Source of the DNA: Rhodothermia bacterium
GTDB lineage: Bacteria > Bacteroidota > Rhodothermia > Rhodothermales > JABDKH01
Assembly: GCA_018679295.1 (NCBI GenBank)
Contig: JAHHLP010000324.1
Span: 1-5,458, forward strand
DNA: 5,458 nucleotides
Reading direction: 5' to 3'
Made by a program: the position numbers and the translations under genes. The notes under the pieces are model-generated. The model saw only the letters and a program-made list of their open reading frames with translations, was not told the origin of the DNA and searched no databases. Positions 1 through 5,458 of this stretch are shown in pieces. Numbering within the stretch: the first letter of the stretch is position 1; every line of letters begins with the position of its first letter.

Positions 1-568
1 CCTCCAGGCAGGCGGTAAGTCCCGTCGATGCACGCTCTCCCATCCGGCCACCGCCATAGTTGCGATCTCCGATGTGAATGACGCCGTTCATGAACGTGCC
101 GCTCGTCAGGATCACCGCGGCCGCGTCAAAACGTCTTCCAAGCTGGGTTACAACGCCGCGAACCCGACCGTCCTCTACGACGACCTCAGTCACCATATCC
201 GATCGCATAAACAGATTCGGGGTGTTCTCCAGCGTCTCCCTGACGGCACCGGCATACATCATCCGGTCGCATTGCGCGCGCGGGCTCCAGACTGCAGGAC
301 CTTTCTTCTGATTGAGCATCCGAAACTGGAGCCCCGCTCGATCGGTGACCTGCCCCATCAATCCGCCCAGCGCGTCGATCTCGCGCGCAATCTGCCCCTT
401 GCCGATCCCGCCGATGGCCGGGTTGCACGACATCTGGCCGATGGCCTGGAGGTTCATGGTTATCAGTAGCGTTCGCGCACCCATGTTGGCTGCAGCCGCA
501 GCCGCCTCGGATCCAGCGTGACCGCCGCCTACCACGATAACGTCATATGTGAAGTAGTCTGTCGGCAT
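1..568 (-). CDS. mnmG: MnmG (GidA), tRNA U34 carboxymethylaminomethyl-modification enzyme, FAD subunit; N-terminal part only
   Basis: Partial gene: the ATG (568-566) and 189 codons are present and the rest lies beyond the left edge; the family is usually about 620-630 residues. MnmG is a cytoplasmic FAD/NADH-dependent protein that works with MnmE to place (carboxymethyl)aminomethyl groups on C5 of wobble uridine in certain tRNAs. Seen directly: the N-terminal Rossmann FAD motif GGGHAG at residues 14-19 followed by Glu21, then the family signature SCNPAIGGIGKG starting at residue 47. Its Cys48 matches a conserved, functionally important Cys (Cys47 in E. coli). A conserved GTFMNG segment follows further on. 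The start ATG shares its A with the TGA stop of mnmE (TGATG), so translation is probably coupled. GGAAAG lies just before the start as a weak ribosome site. No frame disruption in the part seen. Confidence 0.97.
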   Translation of the reverse strand, partial: MPTDYFTYDVIVVGGGHAGSEAAAAAANMGARTLLITMNLQAIGQMSCNPAIGGIGKGQIAREIDALGGLMGQVTDRAGLQFRMLNQKKGPAVWSPRAQCDRMMYAGAVRETLENTPNLFMRSDMVTEVVVEDGRVRGVVTQLGRRFDAAAVILTSGTFMNGVIHIGDRNYGGGRMGERASTGLTACLE

Positions 569-1965
569 CACTTTCCAATGCAGAAGCGAGAGAAGATCTG
601 GTCCAGCACGTCTTCGTTGGTGATCTCGCCCGTGATCGCTCCCAATTCCTGCAGCGCAGTGCGCAGGTCTATCGCCAAAACATCGCCGGTCACGCCTGAC
701 TCGACCGACGCCGTCGCCGACCGAACGGTATTGACTACTTTCTCGAGGTGCCGTCTGTGGCGCTCGTTGACGACCACCGGCGACGCAACAGCATCGCTTA
801 GATCACGACCGACGACGTCGATCAGAAGTCGCACGATTTCTGCGGTCTCCTCTGAGCGGGTCAACCCCTGGAGAGCGGACACTTGAACGGATGGCAGGTG
901 CCTTAGGTCCTCCGGCAATTCCGACAGTTCGGAGTCGAGATCCGCCTTGTTGCCGACGACGACCACTGGCGTGGCCGGATTCTCTGCCCACGTACGCAAG
1001 AGAAACCTGCTTTCTTCGAGGTCGATCCCCTGGTGTAGGTCGTACACGTAAAGGAGGACATCGCTTCCGGAGATACTCGAGTGCGCTCGCCGCACGCCTT
1101 CCGCCTCGATGAGGTCGGCGGCCTCACGGAGACCTGCAGTGTCGACGAAACGAAACAGCAGGCCCTCGATCTCCAGCTCGGCCTCGATCTCGTCTCGAGT
1201 CGTTCCGGGCGTATCGCTAACGATCGCGCGGTCGCGGCCAAGGAGCGCATTCAACAATGTCGACTTTCCGGCGTTGGGCCTGCCCGCAATTACGACGCGG
1301 ATACCGTCTCGAATCATCGCGCCCGTTCGGTACGACTCCAGAAGCGAGGTCGCAAACTCCTCGACGCGCGACAGAAGACCCGACATGCGATCCCGATCCG
1401 CAAACTCGACGTCCTCCTCAGAGAAGTCGAGCTCCAGTTCAACGAAGGCGCATAACTCCAACAGCTCCGATCGCAAGAACGACAGCACCTCCGAGTACCG
1501 GCCCTCCAGCTGCGAGACAGCGGTTCGGTGGGCGAGGGTGGAAGAGGCATGAATCAGGTCGGCCACGGCCTCTGCCTGCGCAAGATCCAGCTTGCCGTTC
1601 AGGAACCCCCTCAGGGTGAACTCGCCCGGCTCGGCCATGCGGGCGCCCGCGCCTACCAGCTCGCCCAGCACAAGCCGCGGGGCGAAATCGCCACCATGGC
1701 AGGAGAACTCGACGAGATCCTCACCCGTCGCCGACCGGGGCGCACGAAAAACGGAGGCCACCACCTGGTCTACTTCGATACCGTCCTCCGACACAAACCG
1801 GCCGAAGTGCATGGTCTGTGGATCGACCGACGTGAGGTCCTTTCCTGCGAATCGCGACGCGGCGATTCTCACCGCATCGGGACCGGAGAGGCGGATGACC
1901 GCCAGTGCGGCGCGGCCGCGTGCGGTGGCGATGGCTGCGATTGTATCTCCCGGGGCACCAGACAT
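568..1965 (-). CDS. mnmE: MnmE (TrmE), tRNA-modification GTPase
   Basis: Complete, 465 residues (E. coli 454). MnmE is a dimeric GTPase that binds a formyl-tetrahydrofolate-type one-carbon donor and partners MnmG in wobble-uridine modification. Domains in order: N-terminal folate-binding/dimerisation domain (about 1-120, conserved GEDLVEFSCHGG from 81), helical domain, inserted G domain (about 220-385), and the rest of the helical domain. G motifs are intact: G1 GRPNAGKST 228-236, K-loop/G2 PGTTRD 253-258, G3 DTAGLR 275-280, G4 NKAD 339-342, and a G5-like VSALQG at 362. Glu287 aligns with the catalytic Glu282 of E. coli by motif spacing. The C-terminus is FCIGK, with the conserved Cys at 462. 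The ATG start fits the family N-terminus (MSG...DTIAAIAT). GAGG lies about 13 bases upstream, rather far for a ribosome site. It follows yidC by 41 bases and its stop overlaps mnmG. Confidence 0.98.
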   Translation of the reverse strand: MSGAPGDTIAAIATARGRAALAVIRLSGPDAVRIAASRFAGKDLTSVDPQTMHFGRFVSEDGIEVDQVVASVFRAPRSATGEDLVEFSCHGGDFAPRLVLGELVGAGARMAEPGEFTLRGFLNGKLDLAQAEAVADLIHASSTLAHRTAVSQLEGRYSEVLSFLRSELLELCAFVELELDFSEEDVEFADRDRMSGLLSRVEEFATSLLESYRTGAMIRDGIRVVIAGRPNAGKSTLLNALLGRDRAIVSDTPGTTRDEIEAELEIEGLLFRFVDTAGLREAADLIEAEGVRRAHSSISGSDVLLYVYDLHQGIDLEESRFLLRTWAENPATPVVVVGNKADLDSELSELPEDLRHLPSVQVSALQGLTRSEETAEIVRLLIDVVGRDLSDAVASPVVVNERHRRHLEKVVNTVRSATASVESGVTGDVLAIDLRTALQELGAITGEITNEDVLDQIFSRFCIGK

Positions 1966-2006
1966 GGTCGAGAGCCGTCCTCGGTCCTGCTTTAGGGGCG
2001 AGAAGC

Positions 2007-3830
2007 CTACTTGCGGATGCGTTGCTTGCCGGCCGACCGTTTGCCACCGGAGCTGCCTTTCTTGGCACCTTTCTTTGCTGCCTTCCTGGCATCGCGCTTG
2101 GTGCCCTGCCCGTTACTAGCCGCCTCTTTTTCCCGCTCGATCGACTTGTTGATGAACTTCTGCTGGATGGCCGTAAAGACGTTATAGCAGAGATAATACA
2201 AGCTCAAGCCTGAGGCAAATCGGTTGAAAATCGCGAAGATCATCACGGGCATCACATAGGTGAAGATCTTCGTTTGCGGAGTGGACGGCGTCGACGCCAT
2301 CTGAATACGCATCTGCACGACCATCGAGAGACCCATCAGCAGGGTAAAACCGGCGACGAAATCGCCGTAGAGCGGAATCTCAAAGGGAAGCTGCAGAATC
2401 TTATCCGGCGCGGACAGGTCGGCCGCCCACAGAAAGCCCTTCTGCCGAATCTCGATCGACTGCGGGAGGAACTGCCACAGCGCAATGATGACCGGGTACT
2501 GCAGGAGCATCGGAAGACAACCGCCGAGCGGGTTGACTCCCGTCTCCTTGTACATCTTCATCATCGCCTCCTGCTGCTTCTGCGGATTCTCGGAGTGCTT
2601 CTCCTTGATCGCCTCCATCTGCGGCTGCAGGTCACGCATCTTTGCCATACTGCGGTACGAAGCCTTCGTAAGCGGGTACAGCACGATCTTCATCAGAATC
2701 GCGAGCACGACGATCACGATGCCGTAGTTCGGCAACCATTTGCCGAGGAAGTTGAAGATGGGAATGAAGACAAACTTCGCAAGCGGCCTCGTCATCCACT
2801 CGAAGAGGTCGTACCCGTAGTCGACCATCCCATACAGACCGAGGTCATACCGCGACAGGCGATAGTATTCCATCGGACCGATGTAAAGCCGGAATTCGTC
2901 CGCCTCCGTGGTGGGAGGCATCTGGAGACTTATCTCGTAGTCCTCCCAGAACGCCGGGTCCTCCGGCTCCGCCGTCCGCTCACCAATAAGCTCAGCGCCT
3001 TCCGATTCCGTGGTGGGAATAATCGCTGCCGTGAAGTATTGGTTCTTGACCGCAACCCAGTCAACCCGTCCACGGAAAGACTTCTCCTCGTAGGCATCCG
3101 AATTCAGGTTGATCTCCTCGACCTCCCCACCACTGCGTGCAAACGCGCCTGCACGTGTACCCTCCGACTTGCGATCGTCCTCGGCGAAGGGGACACCTCC
3201 GTCCCAGAGAATATCATAGCCTTGATCGGTCGAAAAGGCTTGCGGATTCTCCGTCTCAATCCGGAGTCCGACCTCATACGTCTTGGGCTTGAACGTGTAT
3301 GTCTGACGGAGTACACCCGCACCCAGTCGAGCTTCGAAGACAAGGGTTTGCTCGTTTGCCGTTGCGTCTACGCGCTCGGCCGCGTCCGCCTCGAAGAAGA
3401 GCTGGCGGGTGTCGATTGAATGGCTCGCCGGACTGGTGAACACGAGAGCGATCGATCCTTGTCCGGTGGTATCAACAACCTGGACAGGAGCGGCGTGATC
3501 GGACCGATCGTACCTCTTCAACTTGAATGATTTGAGTGTCGCACCCTGTGTGCTGTAGACGGCCTCGTACAGATCCGTCTCAACCGTAATGAGTCGAGAT
3601 TCCCCCTCCAGCGCTCCCGCGAGCGACGAGTCCACGACTGCCTGGCGTGGCTCCGACGGCCGACGAAGGTCAGGTGCGGCGTCAACAGACGTATCCGGAA
3701 CGCCCGTCGTATCCACCTCTCCCAGCGCCGGGTCATCGGGGGGCGGCACATTCTGTGGCGCCATCCAGTAGAGCCAGACGACCATTATGATGCCGATCAG
3801 AACGGTCGCGATTACAGTGTTACGATCCAC
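2007..3830 (-). CDS. yidC: YidC/Oxa1 family membrane protein insertase
   Basis: Complete, 607 residues, ending in TAG. YidC inserts proteins into the inner membrane, alone or with SecYEG. Seen: an N-terminal membrane segment (about 6-23), a Pro/Asp-rich linker, a large periplasmic domain (about 75-345), then the conserved insertase core. The core has a membrane segment around 366-387 ending YPLTKASY, a charged cytoplasmic hairpin (392-430), NPLGGCLPMLLQYPVIIALW (433-452), and further membrane segments near 490-507, 523-538 and 541-557. The length and periplasmic domain fit the Gram-negative type. Lys381 occupies the position of the groove Arg366 of E. coli. The tail from 562 to 607 is strongly basic (17 Lys/Arg, 4 acidic). 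The start is GTG (3830-3828): an in-frame TGA lies 30 bases upstream with no start codon between, and the next ATG would remove most of the first membrane segment. No Shine-Dalgarno is visible; the bases before GTG are pyrimidine-rich. Confidence 0.98.
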   Translation of the reverse strand: MDRNTVIATVLIGIIMVVWLYWMAPQNVPPPDDPALGEVDTTGVPDTSVDAAPDLRRPSEPRQAVVDSSLAGALEGESRLITVETDLYEAVYSTQGATLKSFKLKRYDRSDHAAPVQVVDTTGQGSIALVFTSPASHSIDTRQLFFEADAAERVDATANEQTLVFEARLGAGVLRQTYTFKPKTYEVGLRIETENPQAFSTDQGYDILWDGGVPFAEDDRKSEGTRAGAFARSGGEVEEINLNSDAYEEKSFRGRVDWVAVKNQYFTAAIIPTTESEGAELIGERTAEPEDPAFWEDYEISLQMPPTTEADEFRLYIGPMEYYRLSRYDLGLYGMVDYGYDLFEWMTRPLAKFVFIPIFNFLGKWLPNYGIVIVVLAILMKIVLYPLTKASYRSMAKMRDLQPQMEAIKEKHSENPQKQQEAMMKMYKETGVNPLGGCLPMLLQYPVIIALWQFLPQSIEIRQKGFLWAADLSAPDKILQLPFEIPLYGDFVAGFTLLMGLSMVVQMRIQMASTPSTPQTKIFTYVMPVMIFAIFNRFASGLSLYYLCYNVFTAIQQKFINKSIEREKEAASNGQGTKRDARKAAKKGAKKGSSGGKRSAGKQRIRK

Positions 3831-3858
3831 AGGGGAGGCGCTTTTCGGGTGAGAATTC

Positions 3859-3888
3859 TCAGACTTCGGCGTTACGGAGGGTCTTCAT
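3859..3888 (-). other. Nine-codon mini-ORF in the rnpA-yidC spacer
   Basis: In the 83-base spacer where many bacteria carry yidD, an ATG at 3888 opens a nine-codon frame (MKTLRNAEV) ending in TGA at 3859, in the same frame as yidC and 28 bases before its GTG. GGAA lies about 5 bases before the ATG. It could be a leader peptide, but a frame this short arises easily by chance and nothing in it resembles a known leader. It is also the tail of a longer open frame that runs within rnpA, a further reason for caution. The rest of the spacer shows no hairpin or promoter that I can support. Confidence 0.15.
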
Positions 3889-3913
3889 GGCAGTTCCGGT
3901 ACGCACTAAACTT

Positions 3914-4402
3914 TCAACCGGTTTGGGGCAACGAAGGGGTGGCTGAACCGCTCCCGCGCTCTTTAACGTGGTCCAATACGACGCCCACCGCCTTTGCAAC
4001 ATCGGCCGAAACCGTTTCCCACGAGGCAACCTCCCTTCCACGGAAGATCAGTCCCAGAGAGAGCAGATACGGCCGCCCGGACACGGCTTCCAGAAGGTCA
4101 CGATGATGCATACGATACGCCTCCTTCATGCGCCGGCGAACTTTATTGCGAATCACGGCCCCGCCCACCTTCCGACCGACAAAAAACCCGACTTGGACAT
4201 TTGTGTCGAGGTCGGGAAAGTCCGTGGGCGCTACAAATCTGTAGACGACCCGAATCGTACCTGAGGACCTATGGTGAACGTCTGATGCGCCCCGATCAAA
4301 CAGCGCCCGAATGAGGCGTCTATGTTTCAGCCGATGTGAAGCGGGGAACCTGTACCGGCCGGCGCTCGACCCGTCAGCACTACTTTCCGCTGCGGGTGTC
4401 AC
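3914..4402 (-). CDS. rnpA: RnpA, protein component of ribonuclease P
   Basis: Complete, 162 residues, longer than the usual 110-130. RnpA is the small basic protein that binds the RNase P RNA and helps it process the 5' ends of precursor tRNAs. Seen: the conserved N-terminal part RFPASHRLKHRRLIRALF (18-35) and the family signature KVGGAVIRNKVRRRMKEAYR (78-97), which contains the RNR box (85-91). The extra length is an N-terminal stretch of about 17 residues rich in Ala, Ser and Gly, and a Gly/Ser/Pro tail. The start is GTG at 4402-4400, inside the end of rpmH. An in-frame TAA sits directly before it, and no ATG, GTG or TTG occurs between it and the conserved core, so this start is forced unless a non-standard codon is used. 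The 23-base overlap with rpmH suggests translational coupling. It ends in TGA, 83 bases before yidC. Confidence 0.96.
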   Translation of the reverse strand: MTPAAESSADGSSAGRYRFPASHRLKHRRLIRALFDRGASDVHHRSSGTIRVVYRFVAPTDFPDLDTNVQVGFFVGRKVGGAVIRNKVRRRMKEAYRMHHRDLLEAVSGRPYLLSLGLIFRGREVASWETVSADVAKAVGVVLDHVKERGSGSATPSLPQTG

Positions 4403-4535
4403 TTACGCTTAGGTTCTTCCGGCCTTTGGCCCTGCGCCGCGCGAGCACTTTTCGACCATTCTTGGAAGCCATGCGCGACCGAAAGCCGTGCTTGTTGGCT
4501 CTCTTGCGTCGACTTGGCTGGTACGTGCGCTTCAT
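4380..4535 (-). CDS. rpmH: Large-subunit ribosomal protein bL34
   Basis: Complete, 51 codons plus TAG. L34 is a small, very basic protein of the 50S subunit. The product begins MKRTYQPSRRKRANKHGFRS and continues through RMASKNGRKVLARRRAKGRK, the classic L34 pattern over its whole core. It has about seven extra residues at the C-terminus (from LSVSD on) compared with 44-residue forms. I recall similar C-terminal additions in Bacteroidota-like lineages. The ATG is at 4535-4533; no clear Shine-Dalgarno precedes it (GACGACGATAAG just upstream). Its last 23 bases overlap the start of rnpA in another frame. It is the first gene of the minus-strand cluster, with a hairpin in its leader about 30 bases before the start codon. 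Confidence 0.97.
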   Translation of the reverse strand: MKRTYQPSRRKRANKHGFRSRMASKNGRKVLARRRAKGRKNLSVSDTRSGK

Positions 4536-4564
4536 CTTATCGTCGTCGTGATGTATTCAAAATC

Positions 4565-4592
4565 AAGCCCCGACTGCAGATCGGGCTTTTTT
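4565..4592. terminator. Hairpin with T run in the rpmH leader
   Basis: On the plus strand the arms 4565-4573 (AAGCCCCGA) and 4581-4588 (TCGGGCTT) pair over eight base pairs with one bulged C around a 7-base loop, and T4587-T4592 follow. This is the form of a Rho-independent terminator for plus-strand transcripts, yet no plus-strand gene lies upstream in reach. Read on the minus strand, the hairpin is preceded by A6 and followed by CTTGATTTTG, a weaker U-rich tail, so it could act as an attenuator in the rpmH leader or shield the operon from antisense reading. The hairpin is seen directly; its function is inferred. Confidence 0.55.
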
Positions 4593-4602
4593 GTGTAGCT
4601 TG

Positions 4603-4629
4603 AAAAGATACAAATCACATGAGGCAAAA
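4603..4629 (-). promoter_or_regulatory. Weak candidate promoter for rpmH
   Basis: On the minus strand TATCTTTT (4610-4603) resembles the Bacteroidota -7 element TAnnTTTG except at its last base, and TTTTG (4629-4625) resembles the -33 element. The gap between them is 14 bases, shorter than the usual 19-21, so this match is poor. A promoter here would put the hairpin at 4565-4592 in the rpmH leader. I report it only as the best candidate in the intergenic stretch. Confidence 0.2.
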
Positions 4630-4695
4630 CCATACGCGCCTCACACTTTCGATAAGTCTCAATGAAAGCCTCTGGAACCGAAAACGGGGCGCAGC

Positions 4696-4713
4696 GGGCA
4701 CTTTCGAGTGCCC
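4696..4713. repeat. Short perfect inverted repeat between the divergent genes
   Basis: GGGCAC (4696-4701) and GTGCCC (4708-4713) form a perfect 6-base inverted repeat around TTTCGA. Two further short palindromes follow closely: GTCGAC at 4715-4720 and CTCGAG at 4722-4727. The cluster lies about 100 bases before the plus-strand start and 160 before rpmH, where an operator could sit. No T run follows, so it is not a terminator. In GC-rich DNA such short palindromes are also expected by chance. Confidence 0.25.
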
Positions 4714-4816
4714 TGTCGACCCTCGAGACTACATTCGCGTTAACCGGTCGGTATTGCCGGGCGACGCTGGTTAGCACCTCCCAAGTTGCCATTTCACTAT
4801 TACGAGTCCCCAAGCC

Positions 4817-5458
4817 GTGCACCGATTCTACCTATACCTCGCCTTTGCCGTCGTCCTCGCTGCGTTCGCTTGCGGAGCGCCGGCTTCAACCGCACAGCCG
4901 GCCATGCAGTTCGAGCCTCGCCTGGACGCTCCAACGCGCGAATCGGACCCAGGGAGCGCCCACTCCAGTGCCTCGGCAACAGCCTCTGGCAGTGTCCTGC
5001 AGTGCCTCGGCCGAGGCAAAGTATCCGGAAGCGTACTCTCCCATATCGATTTCGGCTCCCGAGCGCTGCAACGGGAGGTGTTCCAGGGCTCACTCGCCGG
5101 AGCACCCGCGGCGGGAACCATCGTCCGCTTCTACAGCGATCCGGTCGAGTTCATGGGCGACTTCGATTCCAACGGTTCGTCGGACACCGTGCGCGCGGTG
5201 ACCGAGGTTGTCGGACCCGGCGGCGCCGACCCATGCCCGTCCGGCCCCAACAGCGGTGGCTGCATGATGGGAGAGCGAATCGTCGAAGAACCCTTCATGT
5301 CGGGTTCGGGAGAGTGGACGATACCGGCGGAATTGCCGATCACACGATCAGAAGGCTCGATCCCGGCGTTCGCCCCTAACACCTTTGAAATCCGGTTTAC
5401 CGAGACGGGGTCGCTGGCCTACCAGGGTTTCACGAGCGGTCGCATCGTGCGCTTCCCG
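4817..5458 (+). CDS. Unrecognised exported protein, possible lipoprotein; 3' end outside the window
   Basis: The frame is open from GTG (4817-4819) to the window edge: 214 codons, no stop. I do not recognise the family. The N-terminus MHRFYLYLAFAVVLAAFACG is a clear export signal: Arg3, a hydrophobic core to about residue 17, then Cys19. AFAC is a poor lipobox because -3 is Ala rather than Leu, so both a lipoprotein and ordinary signal-peptidase cleavage are possible. A low-complexity Ala/Ser/Pro/Gly linker follows (about 38-60). Later come DFDSNGSSD at 115-123, which fits a DxDxNGxxD calcium-loop pattern, and Cys140/Cys149, which could form a disulfide. The final part, rich in Gly, Thr and aromatic residues, looks like a beta-rich extracellular domain. 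The start is GTG because an in-frame TAG lies at 4772 with no ATG, GTG or TTG between. Other plus frames are also open here, but only this one has a signal peptide and a balanced composition with GC-rich third positions. No Shine-Dalgarno is evident. Confidence 0.8.
   Translation, partial: MHRFYLYLAFAVVLAAFACGAPASTAQPAMQFEPRLDAPTRESDPGSAHSSASATASGSVLQCLGRGKVSGSVLSHIDFGSRALQREVFQGSLAGAPAAGTIVRFYSDPVEFMGDFDSNGSSDTVRAVTEVVGPGGADPCPSGPNSGGCMMGERIVEEPFMSGSGEWTIPAELPITRSEGSIPAFAPNTFEIRFTETGSLAYQGFTSGRIVRFP

Larger units (their letters stand above)
4536..4816. other. Divergent intergenic region between rpmH and the exported-protein gene
   Basis: This 281-base stretch separates the two oppositely directed genes and must hold the promoter of the plus-strand gene and probably that of rpmH. 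Apart from the hairpin, the inverted repeat and the weak promoter candidate listed separately, I see no DnaA-box cluster (TTATnCACA type), no tRNA and no convincing small gene. Open frames that cross it on either strand have compositions typical of shadow frames. I could not identify a good promoter for the plus-strand gene. Confidence 0.6.

Noticed and set aside
2274..3419. A 381-codon open frame on the plus strand across yidC
   Set aside because: It is antisense to a well-supported yidC and its product is dominated by Arg, His and Leu with no family feature, as expected of a shadow frame in GC-rich DNA.
4536..4816. Possible replication origin, since rpmH often lies near dnaA and oriC
   Set aside because: No cluster of DnaA-box-like sequences or AT-rich unwinding stretch is visible, and dnaA is not in the window.
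4532..4822. A 96-codon minus-strand frame upstream of rpmH
   Set aside because: It runs through the leader hairpin and into the rpmH start in another frame, and shows no family resemblance.
4662..5201. A 179-codon plus-strand frame starting with ATG over the divergent gene
   Set aside because: Its composition (Arg, Ser, Pro rich) is that of a shadow frame and it has no signal or domain, whereas the frame from GTG 4817 encodes a clear signal peptide and a balanced protein.
4786..5379. A second long plus-strand frame (197 codons) over the same region
   Set aside because: Very Arg-rich with no recognisable feature; it overlaps the better-supported exported-protein frame.
1..5458. CRISPR array, insertion sequence, tRNA or rRNA gene
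   Set aside because: No regularly spaced repeats, transposase features, terminal inverted repeats or cloverleaf-like tRNA sequence could be found by reading both strands.

Overview
The window holds the conserved ribosome/tRNA-modification cluster rpmH-rnpA-yidC-mnmE-mnmG, all on the minus strand, plus the start of a divergent, unrecognised exported protein on the plus strand. The genes suggest a moderately GC-rich Gram-negative of the Bacteroidota/Rhodothermota side. YidC has the long periplasmic domain of Gram-negative forms, with Lys in place of the usual Arg of the insertase groove. L34 is 51 residues rather than 44-46, as I recall for Bacteroidota-like lineages. Shine-Dalgarno sequences are weak or absent. 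A Rhodothermales-type organism (Salinibacter relatives) is my best guess from recalled family features; no search was run.

Layout, in transcription order on the minus strand: rpmH (4535 to 4380), rnpA (4402 to 3914, overlapping rpmH by 23 bases), an 83-base spacer with no yidD, yidC (3830 to 2007), a 41-base spacer, mnmE (1965 to 568), and mnmG (568 to beyond base 1, overlapping mnmE by one base in TGATG). On the plus strand an open frame begins with GTG at 4817 and runs off the right edge. The 281 bases between the two divergent transcripts (4536-4816) hold a strong hairpin with a T run, a small perfect inverted repeat and a weak candidate promoter for rpmH.

Together the minus-strand genes supply ribosomal protein L34, the protein subunit of RNase P (tRNA 5' maturation), the YidC membrane-protein insertase, and both halves of the MnmE-MnmG complex that modifies U34 of certain tRNAs. 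The arrangement looks like one operon or a set of coupled transcripts. The plus-strand gene has a signal peptide and no recognisable relation to the cluster.

I found no mobile element, CRISPR array, RNA gene or new defence-type system. The points most worth checking are the forced GTG start of rnpA inside rpmH, the hairpin in the rpmH leader, the absence of yidD, and the unrecognised exported protein.
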